From CAYQQQ01 sp964420125 (GTDB lineage: Bacteria > Actinomycetota > Acidimicrobiia > Acidimicrobiales > Microtrichaceae), in NCBI GenBank assembly GCA_964420125.1, contig CAYQQQ010000026.1:1-63291 (forward strand): 63,291 nucleotides of DNA, read 5' to 3'. Shown in pieces: positions 17,093 to 24,761 of this stretch. Within the stretch, counting starts at the first letter, position 1. Every line of letters begins with the position of its first letter. Made by a program: the position numbers and the translations under genes. A model generated the notes under the pieces. That model was given only the letters and a program-made list of their open reading frames with translations. It had not been told where the DNA came from and searched no databases.

Positions 17093-17827
17093 TCACGGAT
17101 CCTCCGCAGGGGTGCCACGCATCACGTCGAGGTCCGCGTCACCTTCGATCCCGGCCACCCGCCCCCATCCGCTGAACTGCCAGATCCACCATCGCTCGTC
17201 CTCGGGGCGCAACAGGATGCGCCGCCGCCATTCCGCTCGGGCGAGATCGCCGCGCAGGTGGTAGCGGTCCTCGAAGTCCTCACCCACATACAGCACGGCG
17301 GAGGTGCCGGTCGCCGATTCGACCCGATCGAGGAACTCGATCAACTGCGCGTGGACCCACTCGCGATCGGGGCGCTCGGAGCAGTTGCCCGCCAGCTCGA
17401 GATCGATCGCGGGTGGGAGCGCCTCCGGATCGTCCGGGACGGTGCGCAGGTAGTTCTCCGCCTGATCCGCCCCGGCCCGACAGAGCGTGAAGAAGTGATA
17501 GGCGCCACGGTCGAGCCCCGCGGCCCCGGCACCTTCCCAGTTCTCTTCGAAGGACGGGTCGACGAAGTCCTTGCCCTCGGTGGCCTTGATGTACGCGAAC
17601 TCGATGCCGTCACCGCCGACACGCTGCCAGTCGATGTCACCCTGATGGCGGGAGACGTCGACCCCGAAGCGCTCACCAGGCTGCAGCGCCGGCCGGTAGC
17701 CCGGGAACCACACGAACCACCCCCACAGCCCGAGCGCAGCCAACGACACCACAACGACCACGAACACCCAGAGCGCGCGCCGCGGCCGACTCCGCCGCGG
17801 TTCCGAAAGCCCGGACGTTTCCCTCAT
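17093..17827 (-). CDS. GH25 lysozyme-like muramidase, membrane-anchored
   Basis: A 244-residue glycoside hydrolase family 25 protein that cleaves the glycan of peptidoglycan. One transmembrane segment lies at about residues 19-40. The extracellular catalytic barrel then begins with GVDVSRHQGDIDW (catalytic-site aspartate D57). The second conserved acid pair is in PAIDLELAGNC. The stop of the upstream gene overlaps this ATG by 4 bases, so it is cotranscribed with at least one small membrane protein. A role in cell-wall remodelling is likely. Confidence 0.88.
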   Translation of the reverse strand: MRETSGLSEPRRSRPRRALWVFVVVVVSLAALGLWGWFVWFPGYRPALQPGERFGVDVSRHQGDIDWQRVGGDGIEFAYIKATEGKDFVDPSFEENWEGAGAAGLDRGAYHFFTLCRAGADQAENYLRTVPDDPEALPPAIDLELAGNCSERPDREWVHAQLIEFLDRVESATGTSAVLYVGEDFEDRYHLRGDLARAEWRRRILLRPEDERWWIWQFSGWGRVAGIEGDADLDVMRGTPAEDP

Positions 17828-18363
17828 GCATCCTTTCCGGCGCAGACGGGTGGATCCCGCCGCTCGCAGAGGTCAACGGAGTCCAGCCTCGGTGGCCCGT
17901 CATCCGCACGGGACAAGTACATGATGATCACACGATCACCGGCGGCTGCTGTGCGCCATTCAACCCCGACGTCCTCGAAGTTCCGGAACGCCACGTCCTT
18001 GAGCACGTCCAAGGCCTCCGTAGACCCATCAGATGACACCGACAGCACACCCACCTCGGACTCGATCGGCTCGTCGCCAAGGCAAGCCCGAAGCTCTTCC
18101 TTCCGAGCTGCCGTGCTCTCGAGCAGCACCACCACACCTTGATCGTTACCGTTCGTGCTGATCTCGCCGAAGGCCACCGCGCCGACGATGTCGTGCGAAC
18201 ACCCGGCGAGCGAGCGCGAGATGAATTCGGCTTCAGCGGCATCCGGAAGGGTTCGGAGGATGAACCGCTGCACCAGAACGACGGCGGCGACGACCAAGGC
18301 AGCCACGGCGACGGCCAACACCGCCACGGAACCCTTGCGCGGGCAATGCGAAGAACGACTCAC
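17824..18363 (-). CDS. Membrane-anchored hypothetical protein
   Basis: I do not recognise this protein. From the GTG at 18363 it has 179 residues: a short basic N terminus, one transmembrane helix (SVAVLAVAVAALVVAAVVLVQRF) and an extracytoplasmic domain of about 140 residues with three cysteines likely to form disulfides. The GTG overlaps the stop of a small upstream frame as GTGA, and its own stop overlaps the GH25 start as ATGA. This argues for a three-gene operon of cell-envelope proteins. An upstream start is possible because the frame stays open to 18435. Confidence 0.6.
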   Translation of the reverse strand: MSRSSHCPRKGSVAVLAVAVAALVVAAVVLVQRFILRTLPDAAEAEFISRSLAGCSHDIVGAVAFGEISTNGNDQGVVVLLESTAARKEELRACLGDEPIESEVGVLSVSSDGSTEALDVLKDVAFRNFEDVGVEWRTAAAGDRVIIMYLSRADDGPPRLDSVDLCERRDPPVCAGKDA

Positions 18364-18584
18364 ACCTGGAGTCCAGCCCTTCGTAGTTGGAGCAACGCAG
18401 TCGTGCCGCTCAGCGCGAACGCTGCCGCCACGCACAGGGCGTCGACGCTCACGTACAGCACAGGACCAGATCCGTGGCCCCCCTCACCCAGCCCTCCGGT
18501 GCGCACATACCTGAGCCTCTCATGAGCTCGGCGTGCGATCAACGAACTATGGGACGTGCTGACGGATCCGATCAGCTGACCCAC
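18360..18584 (-). CDS. Possible small membrane protein (74 aa)
   Basis: A short frame starting at GTG 18584 with one hydrophobic segment near the C terminus (VLYVSVDALCVAAAFALSGTTALL). No family is recognised. The main support is that its stop overlaps the GTG of the next gene in the GTGA arrangement common in this genome. It could also be non-coding. Confidence 0.33.
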   Translation of the reverse strand: MGQLIGSVSTSHSSLIARRAHERLRYVRTGGLGEGGHGSGPVLYVSVDALCVAAAFALSGTTALLQLRRAGLQV

Positions 18585-18618
18585 GCGCTACGGCGGTGCC
18601 GCACCGCTCGCCCCGTTC

Positions 18619-19803
18619 TCAGGGGGCGGGCACCTCGATCACCGTCGCCGAGCCCATCCCGCCGCCGGCGCACATCGACACCACGCCGATCCCCCCGCCT
18701 CGACGGCGCAGCTCGTGGACCATGGTGACGATCATCCGGGCACCGGTGGCGGCGACCGGATGGCCGAGGGAGCACCCGGAGCCGTTCACGTTCACCCGGT
18801 CCTCGTCGAGGCCGAGGATGCGGGTGGTGGCCACGCACATCGAGGCGAACGCCTCGTTGACCTCGAACAGGTCGACGTCCGCCACCACCAGCCCCGCCCG
18901 CTCCAGAGCCCGAGGGATGGCCTTGGTCGGTGCCAGGCCGGTGTCCGCCGGGTCGACCCCCACCGAGGCCCAGGCCAGCACCCGTGCCAGCGGAGCGATC
19001 CCGTGGCGCTCGGCCACCTCCGCGGACGCCAGGCACAGCGCGGCCGCCGCGTCGTTGAGTCCCGAGGCGTTGCCCGCCGTGATGGAGAATCCCTCGATCT
19101 CGGGATGCAGCGGCTTCAGCGCCGCCAGCTTCTCGGGTGTGGAGTCGCGCCGCGGGTGCTCGTCGACCTGCCAGTCGATCGTCTCACCACCCCGGGTGGT
19201 GACCTCCATCGCCACGATCTCCTCCGCGAAGTCCCCCCGGTCGATCGACGCCACCGCCCGCTGGTGCGAGCGCGCCGCCCAGGCATCCATCTCTTCCCGG
19301 GTCACTCCTGCGGCCACGGCGCTGTTCCAGCCCACGGTGATCGACATGTCCAGGTTGGGCGCCTCGGGCGAGTCCGGATGGGTGGGCGAGATCCAGCGCT
19401 CCTGCCACTCGTCGGTGCCCACCGTGCGGAACCGGCAGGCCGGGGAGGTGGACTGGGAGTTGACCCCGCCGGCGATCGCCGCGTCGCTCATGCCGGCGGC
19501 GATGGATGCCGCCGCGAACTGGACCGCCCCCAGGCTCGCCGCGCAGTGCCGGTTCACCGCTGCCCCCGGGAGATGGCCGAGGCCGGCGGTCAGTGCCGCG
19601 TGGCGCGCCACCACCCCGCCGCCGTAGAGGGTCTCCCCCAGCACGACGTCGTCCACCTGGTCGGCCGGCAACCCCGATCGCTCCAGCGCCTCCGACACGA
19701 CCACCTCGGCGAGGTCGAACGCCGTGGTCTCGGTGAGCGAGCCGCGGTACGCGGTGCCGATCGCCGTGCGACACGCGGACAGGACAACAGGTTGGGAGTT
19801 CAT
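18619..19803 (-). CDS. Acetyl-CoA C-acyltransferase (thiolase, FadA type)
   Basis: A 394-residue thiolase catalysing thiolytic cleavage of 3-ketoacyl-CoA, the last step of beta-oxidation. It contains the nucleophilic cysteine in VNRHCAASLGA (near residue 87), the VNEAFA loop, GHPVAATGAR with the catalytic histidine, and the second active cysteine in MCAGGGMG. A strong AGGAGG ribosome site precedes the ATG at 19803. It lies downstream of the thioesterase and double acyl-CoA dehydrogenase, separated by about 240 bases of tandem hairpin repeats, so it may be transcribed with them. Confidence 0.93.
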   Translation of the reverse strand: MNSQPVVLSACRTAIGTAYRGSLTETTAFDLAEVVVSEALERSGLPADQVDDVVLGETLYGGGVVARHAALTAGLGHLPGAAVNRHCAASLGAVQFAAASIAAGMSDAAIAGGVNSQSTSPACRFRTVGTDEWQERWISPTHPDSPEAPNLDMSITVGWNSAVAAGVTREEMDAWAARSHQRAVASIDRGDFAEEIVAMEVTTRGGETIDWQVDEHPRRDSTPEKLAALKPLHPEIEGFSITAGNASGLNDAAAALCLASAEVAERHGIAPLARVLAWASVGVDPADTGLAPTKAIPRALERAGLVVADVDLFEVNEAFASMCVATTRILGLDEDRVNVNGSGCSLGHPVAATGARMIVTMVHELRRRGGGIGVVSMCAGGGMGSATVIEVPAP

Positions 19804-19841
19804 CTGGCCTCCTGGGCCCCGGCTCCGCGAAGCGCCATCGG

Positions 19842-20039
19842 CACACGCCGGCGGGGCGGGGGGTCCCCGCCGGCCCCGCGATGAGCGTTCGCGCGAAGAG
19901 CCATCAACACACGCCGGCGGGGCGGGGGGTCCCCGCCGGCCCCGCGATGAGCGCTCCCGCGGAGCGCCATCAGCACACGCCGGCGGGGCGGGGGGTCCCC
20001 GCCGGCCCCGCGATGAGCGCTCGCGCGAAGAGCCATCAG
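19842..20039. repeat. Three tandem 66-bp GC-rich hairpin repeats
   Basis: Three consecutive 66-base units (19842-19907, 19908-19973, 19974-20039) with partial copies of the unit tail on each side. The first 46 bases of each unit are identical. Each contains a perfect 9-bp stem CCGGCGGGG/CCCCGCCGG with an 8-base loop (19848-19873 in the first copy). The last 20 bases vary but keep a smaller GCGCTC/GAGCGC-like inverted repeat. They lie between the double acyl-CoA dehydrogenase and the thiolase. Candidate roles are mRNA stabilisation, attenuation or a protein-binding array; a slippage-prone repeat without function is possible. Confidence 0.85.
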
Positions 20040-20047
20040 CAGAGCCA

Positions 20048-22297
20048 TCAACGCGGCAGGCCCAGGCCGCGCTGGGCGATCATGTTGCGGTGGACCTCGC
20101 TGGTGCCCCCGTAGATGGTGGTGCCGAGCGAGAAGCGCAGCATGTGTTCGATCACCCCGTGCTCGGGTGCGGTGGGATCGAAGTAGCTGCGCAGCGCGTC
20201 GGGGCCCATCACCTCGGTGATCTCCTGGGCGCGAGCCTCCAACGCCTCCGAGCTGAACAGCTTCGACATCGGCCCGGCCGCCGGCGCCTCGATCCCCTCG
20301 ACCCTGCACCACGCCACGCGCCGCTGGAGGAGACGTGACACCGCCAGATCACCGGCGGCCCGACCCACCGCCAGCTGCACGTCGGGCGCCTCGATGCGGG
20401 GGCGGCCCTCGTCGTCGAGGACCTCCGATGCCCAACGCTCGAACGCCGTGAGCAGGCGTTCGATGCCCGAGCCGAACCCGGCGGCGTGCTCGGCGGCGAG
20501 GGCGACGGTGAGGGTGCGCCACCCCTGGTCCACCTCGCCCAGCCGCCAGCGGTCCTCCACCCGCACCCCGTTGTAGAACGTGATGTTCGTGCGCTCTCCC
20601 GACAGCGTGTACACGGCCTGCACCTCCACCCCCGGCTGGTCGAGCGGCACGAGGAACATGGTCAGCCCCTCGTGCTTCGGCGCGTCGGGGTCGGTGCGGG
20701 CCAGGAGGAACGCGTAGTCGCCGATCTGGGCGTTGGTGGTGAACATCTTCTGGCCGTCGATCACCCAGTCGTCACCGTCGCGCACGGCCCTGGTGGTCAC
20801 CGCTGCCAGGTCGGAGCCGGCCTCGGGCTCGGTGAAGCCCAGCACCATCACGATCTTCCCCGACACCGCGCGGGGAAGCAGCTCCCGCTGCTGCTCCTCG
20901 GTGCCCACCGCACGGATCACCGTGGCGGTGATGTTGGTGGTGCCGATGCCGTAGGTGGGGGCGTCGGCCATGCGCAGCTCTTCGTGCAGCACGAGCATCT
21001 CGATGGGGTCGCGGCCCTGGCCTCCGAGCTCCACGGGCCACTGGGGCGCGATCCAGCCGCGCTCGTCCAGCGCCGCGGAGAACTCGGGGTCGTGGTTCAC
21101 TCCGGAGCGGTAGATGCGCTCCTCGAGCTCGGTGGTGAGCTCCGCCGCCAGAAACTCGCGGATCTCGGCGCGGAACTCCTCGGTGGAGGCACCCAACCGG
21201 AAGTCGATCCCCTCCGGTGGCTCGGCCGCCTCGCTCGCCGCCACCGGCGCCTCGGCGGGCACCGGTGCCGACCGCTCCACCACGCCCAGCCGACGAGCAC
21301 CCGCCAGCCGGTAGGCCCGCTCGGGTGACATCACGACGTTGGCCCAGGCCCGGCTGCGACGCCAGTAGAGCTGGATGTCGTACTCCAGCATGAACCCGTA
21401 GCCGCCGTGGAAGTGCAGCGAGCGGTAGCTGGCGTCGCGGGCGGCCTCCGCCGCGAAGGCGAACGCCAGGGGTGCCAGCACCCTGAAGCGGTCCGGTTCG
21501 GCGAGCGCCGACCAGGCCGCCTGCCGAGCCAGCAGCCCGGCGCCTTCGGCGGCGGTGGCCGAGTCGGCCAAGCGGTGGGAGATGGCCTGGAAGGCGCCGA
21601 TGGGCCTGCCGAAGGCGTGGCGCTCCCGCGCGTACTCCACGCCGATCTCCACGCACCGCTGCGCCATGGCCGCCAGCGCCGCGGCGTGCAGCACGAACCA
21701 CTCGTCGCGCGCCACCTCCGACGCGGCAGCCGCCTCCGCTCCACTGGCCAGCACCCTGAGCCCCTCGGCGGGCAGGGGGATGTCGGCGAGGGGCATCGAG
21801 CCGACGTTCTCGGGCACGATCCGCCCGGGCTCGCCAGGCTCGCCCAGCGCGACCAGCACCAGGTCCTCGCCCACGGGGACGAGCACGTCGGTGGCGATCG
21901 CACCGGCAGGCACCAGGGGTGCCGAGCCGTCACGGGCAGGACGCAGCGACACCGTCACCAGCCGGGAGCCGTCGAGCACATCGCCGAGCACGTCGCCCGC
22001 GCCCACTCGATCGAGCAGTCGGGCAGCCACCTGGGCCTCCAGCAACGGGGCGGCGCCCAGCGATCGGCCGTGCTGCTCGGCGACCAGCGCCAGGTCGAGG
22101 AGGGTCGCACCCCAGCCGCCGTGGTCCTCGCCGACCGCCATCGACACCACCCCGGTGTCGAAGAGCTGCTGCCAGAGCTTCTCGTCGAAGCCCAGCGGCT
22201 CGGCTGCGCGCACCCGCTCCGGCGGGGACTCCTTGGCGTAGAGGGCGGAGAAGGCGTCGATCAGCTGCTGCTGGTCGTCGGAGGGTCGAAGGTCCAT
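20048..22297 (-). CDS. Fused double acyl-CoA dehydrogenase (FadE34-like architecture)
   Basis: A 749-residue protein with two complete acyl-CoA dehydrogenase domains. The first, about residues 1-335, has EDHGGWGATLLDLALVAEQHGR, YARERHAFGRPIGAFQAISHRLAD and HFHGGYGFMLEYDIQLYWRR. A linker of about 30 Ala/Pro/Glu-rich residues follows. The second domain, about residues 370-749, has FTEPEAGSDLAAV, GQKMFTTNA and YGGTSEVHRNMIAQRGLGLPR. In mycobacteria sterol side-chain dehydrogenases are heterotetramers of two such chains, or a single fusion (FadE34). A branched, steroid-like or terpenoid acyl-CoA substrate is therefore plausible. It lies in an operon with the TesB-like thioesterase. Confidence 0.93.
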   Translation of the reverse strand: MDLRPSDDQQQLIDAFSALYAKESPPERVRAAEPLGFDEKLWQQLFDTGVVSMAVGEDHGGWGATLLDLALVAEQHGRSLGAAPLLEAQVAARLLDRVGAGDVLGDVLDGSRLVTVSLRPARDGSAPLVPAGAIATDVLVPVGEDLVLVALGEPGEPGRIVPENVGSMPLADIPLPAEGLRVLASGAEAAAASEVARDEWFVLHAAALAAMAQRCVEIGVEYARERHAFGRPIGAFQAISHRLADSATAAEGAGLLARQAAWSALAEPDRFRVLAPLAFAFAAEAARDASYRSLHFHGGYGFMLEYDIQLYWRRSRAWANVVMSPERAYRLAGARRLGVVERSAPVPAEAPVAASEAAEPPEGIDFRLGASTEEFRAEIREFLAAELTTELEERIYRSGVNHDPEFSAALDERGWIAPQWPVELGGQGRDPIEMLVLHEELRMADAPTYGIGTTNITATVIRAVGTEEQQRELLPRAVSGKIVMVLGFTEPEAGSDLAAVTTRAVRDGDDWVIDGQKMFTTNAQIGDYAFLLARTDPDAPKHEGLTMFLVPLDQPGVEVQAVYTLSGERTNITFYNGVRVEDRWRLGEVDQGWRTLTVALAAEHAAGFGSGIERLLTAFERWASEVLDDEGRPRIEAPDVQLAVGRAAGDLAVSRLLQRRVAWCRVEGIEAPAAGPMSKLFSSEALEARAQEITEVMGPDALRSYFDPTAPEHGVIEHMLRFSLGTTIYGGTSEVHRNMIAQRGLGLPR

Positions 22298-22312
22298 CGG
22301 TGCGCTCCCTCG

Positions 22313-23182
22313 CTACTGGCGCTTCGCTCCGGCCGGCTCCCCCGAGGTCGGAACCGGCATGGATCGGATCATGTTCTCCTGGGTGAACCCGGCCACGAGG
22401 CGGCCGTCCTCGGTGTAGACGAGCCCCTCCCCGACGCTGCGTCCTGCGCCCGCCCACGGGCTGCGCTGGTGGAGCAGCAGCCACTCCGAGGCGCGGAAGG
22501 GCTCGTGGAAGCTGATGGTGTGGGCGATCACGCTGGTGGACAGCTCGCGGTGCGCCATGGACTGGCCGATCCCCGCATGGGGCCGCATGGCGGCACCGAT
22601 CAGGTACCCGTCGGAGGCGAACCCGAGCAGCGCACACGACAGCAGCGGGTCGTCCGGGGCGCCGGCGAAGCGCGTCCACACGTCGAGCTCGGGCGGGCCG
22701 ACCAGTGCAGGGTCGGACACGTCGACGTCGCCCACCACATCGGTCTCCCAGAAGGCCGCCCGGTGCGCGCTGCGACCGGGCTTCGGCGCGGCGACGGTGG
22801 GCATGGGGTCGTGGTGGCGGACGAGGTCCTCGAGCGGCGCGGCGAGCAGCACCACGGCCCTGGTGCAGAGGCGGTCCCCGCCGGAGCGCTCGTCGCGCTG
22901 GGACACGGTGACCGTGGCGCTCGAGAACGACCTCCCGGTGGACATCGGCTCCACTCGGACCCGGAGCTCCTCATCGGCGCGGGCACCCTTGGCGAACACG
23001 ATGTGGGCGGAGACCACGTCCTTGGCGGGGTCGACGGAGGCGCCGGCCACGATGGACTGGGCCAGGAGCTGACCGCCGAACACCACCGGCCCGCCCGCCA
23101 GATCGATGCTCCCGGCCCGACACCGACCATCGTCGTCGGGCTCCACCCGAAGCACGGAGAGCAGTTCGTCGAGCTCGGACAT
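22313..23182 (-). CDS. Acyl-CoA thioesterase II (TesB-like)
   Basis: A 289-residue double hot-dog thioesterase, the normal TesB length. GGQLLAQSIVAGASVDPAKDVVSAHIVFAKG in the first half and AHTISFHEPFRASEWLLLHQRSPWAGAGRSVGEGLVYTEDGRLVAGFTQENMIR in the second are typical. It hydrolyses acyl-CoA to free acid and CoA. The ATG at 23182 is preferred, because TAACGT lies 7 bases upstream and palindrome site C directly behind it; the frame is open to 23227. It is first in the operon with the double dehydrogenase. Confidence 0.9.
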   Translation of the reverse strand: MSELDELLSVLRVEPDDDGRCRAGSIDLAGGPVVFGGQLLAQSIVAGASVDPAKDVVSAHIVFAKGARADEELRVRVEPMSTGRSFSSATVTVSQRDERSGGDRLCTRAVVLLAAPLEDLVRHHDPMPTVAAPKPGRSAHRAAFWETDVVGDVDVSDPALVGPPELDVWTRFAGAPDDPLLSCALLGFASDGYLIGAAMRPHAGIGQSMAHRELSTSVIAHTISFHEPFRASEWLLLHQRSPWAGAGRSVGEGLVYTEDGRLVAGFTQENMIRSMPVPTSGEPAGAKRQ

Positions 23183-23189
23183 GGCCGGC

Positions 23190-23195
23190 ACGTTA
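23190..23195 (-). promoter_or_regulatory. -10 box (TAACGT) of thioesterase operon
   Basis: TAACGT on the minus strand ends 7 bases before the ATG at 23182; palindrome site C (23197-23212) abuts it on the upstream side. Confidence 0.5.
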
Positions 23196-23196
23196 C

Positions 23197-23212
23197 CTGA
23201 CACCGGCGTCAG
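23197..23212. promoter_or_regulatory. Island palindrome site C
   Basis: CTGAC-ACCGGC-GTCAG, matching CTGACR-N4-YGTCAG, placed immediately upstream of the -10 box of the thioesterase/dehydrogenase operon and within its spacer. A bound protein would occlude the promoter. Confidence 0.75.
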
Positions 23213-23266
23213 CGCGCCCGGCACCACGCCGAGCGGCAGGCCCGACGTAGCGGGGTTCCCCCGACG

Positions 23267-24613
23267 TCAGCAGATCTGCACCCTGGTGATCGTGCTGAAC
23301 GACACGAGGTAGAGCACGGCACCGCCCGAGCCGTCGGCGTCGAGCGCGGGGAACAGCACCGACTGCAGCGGGCTCCCCGTATCCACGCGGCAGACCTCCT
23401 CCCCGGTGGTGATGTCGAGCACCACCAGCTGCTCCATCATGCGGTCCCCGTCGTGGTCCCCCGTGACCACCTGGCCCGCACCCTCCAACAGGAGCATGTG
23501 GCTGCCGTGGCACTGGTCGCGCTGCCAGCGGCGCCCGACCACCCCCTGCGAGTCGAGATCGAACGCGGTCATCGTTGCGTTGGAGCTGTCGAACGCCACG
23601 GCGATCCTCCGGCGCTCGTCGACCAGCGGCGGGTTGGCGACCAGGCCGCCCGGCCGGCCGCACACCTCCGACAGCTCGACCTCCCCGCTGGTCAGGTCCA
23701 CCCGCACGAGGTGAAGGGGCGCCTCGGAGATCCCCATGCCCCGGAACGTCCCCGCGTAGCGCTCGCTGCCGGCGCCGTCGTCGAGGAACCAGGCGGCCCG
23801 GCCCACACCGGAGCCGTCGGAGCCTCCCTCGCCGGCGAGACCCGGGCCCGCCGACGCACCACCGGTGAGCACGCAGTCCCACCCGTGGCTCTGACCCGGG
23901 ATGCTCCGGTACCGAGGTGAGAAGCCGGCGTCGAGCTCCAGCGCCCGCCCGTCCCAACCCAGTCGCCACAGGTGCTCCACGCCCACCACGTAGACGGTGG
24001 AGCCGTCGGCGGACAGGCGGGCCACCGAGGGCTCGGGCACCACGGCGCGCGCCACCACCGACAGCGAGACGGGGTCGAGCACCACGATCTCGCAGTCGGG
24101 CGCGATCGGATCGCCGCCGGCCCCCGGTGGCAGCACCCCTCCGAAGTCCTTGGCCACGAGGTGGCCGTCGCCCAGCACCACGAAGCTGTTGTAGGGGCGC
24201 CTCCGGGGCAGCACCGTCGAGGCCATCAGCTCCAGCTGAGCCGAGAGCCGGTGGGCGTGGTTGCCGAACACCACGTGGAGGGAGCCGTCCGCGTGCGCGG
24301 CCAGGCCACCCGGCCACATCGGCCCTGCCGGCAGCTCGGGAGAACGCTCGATCTCGTCCAGGTTCACGGGGTCGATGCGCTCCACCCAGGCCACGGCGTC
24401 GGGTCCGGGGGTGTGGCGGAGCAGGAACAGCTCCCCCGGCTCCCGGGAGACCGCCATCGTCGCCATCGGCACCTCGCGGTGCACCACCGCCGGCACCGCC
24501 CCCGGATCGAAACCGGCGACCTGGGCTGCGAGGTGGGGCAGCTGACGGCGCGCCGGCCCGCCGTCCTCCGCCGGCCAGGTGCTCGGCCAGTAGCCGCTCG
24601 ACTCGTGCTCCAT
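23267..24613 (-). CDS. Hypothetical beta-propeller-like protein
   Basis: I do not recognise a specific family. The 448-residue protein is rich in repeating short strands with turns such as DPVNLDEIE, DPVSLSVVARAV, LTSGEVELSEV, DLDSQGVVGRR and DITTGEEVCRV, which is the look of a multi-bladed beta-propeller. There is no signal peptide, so it is probably cytoplasmic. The ATG at 24613 is preferred over GTG 24631 because a GGAGG ribosome site lies between them. It sits between the TesB operon and a DUF2889 gene without overlap. Function unknown. Confidence 0.72.
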   Translation of the reverse strand: MEHESSGYWPSTWPAEDGGPARRQLPHLAAQVAGFDPGAVPAVVHREVPMATMAVSREPGELFLLRHTPGPDAVAWVERIDPVNLDEIERSPELPAGPMWPGGLAAHADGSLHVVFGNHAHRLSAQLELMASTVLPRRRPYNSFVVLGDGHLVAKDFGGVLPPGAGGDPIAPDCEIVVLDPVSLSVVARAVVPEPSVARLSADGSTVYVVGVEHLWRLGWDGRALELDAGFSPRYRSIPGQSHGWDCVLTGGASAGPGLAGEGGSDGSGVGRAAWFLDDGAGSERYAGTFRGMGISEAPLHLVRVDLTSGEVELSEVCGRPGGLVANPPLVDERRRIAVAFDSSNATMTAFDLDSQGVVGRRWQRDQCHGSHMLLLEGAGQVVTGDHDGDRMMEQLVVLDITTGEEVCRVDTGSPLQSVLFPALDADGSGGAVLYLVSFSTITRVQIC

Positions 24614-24761
24614 CGGCCCTCCGTTCGTCACCGCGTTCCGTCACCGCCCTGGGAAGCCCGACAGCGTAGGCCAGCGCGCCGGTTCCCTCGGAGAGCCTCC
24701 CGCTAGGGTGCGGACCCAGCACCGAGGTCGGGCCGCGCCCCGCGGAGACCGGAGCGACACG

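Noticed and set aside
19800..20312. Open frame encoding 22-residue Arg/Pro/Gly repeats across the tandem repeat
   Set aside because: The frame is open only because the 66-base unit is GC-rich and divisible by three. It overlaps the end of the double dehydrogenase and the thiolase ribosome site, so I treat it as non-coding repeat.
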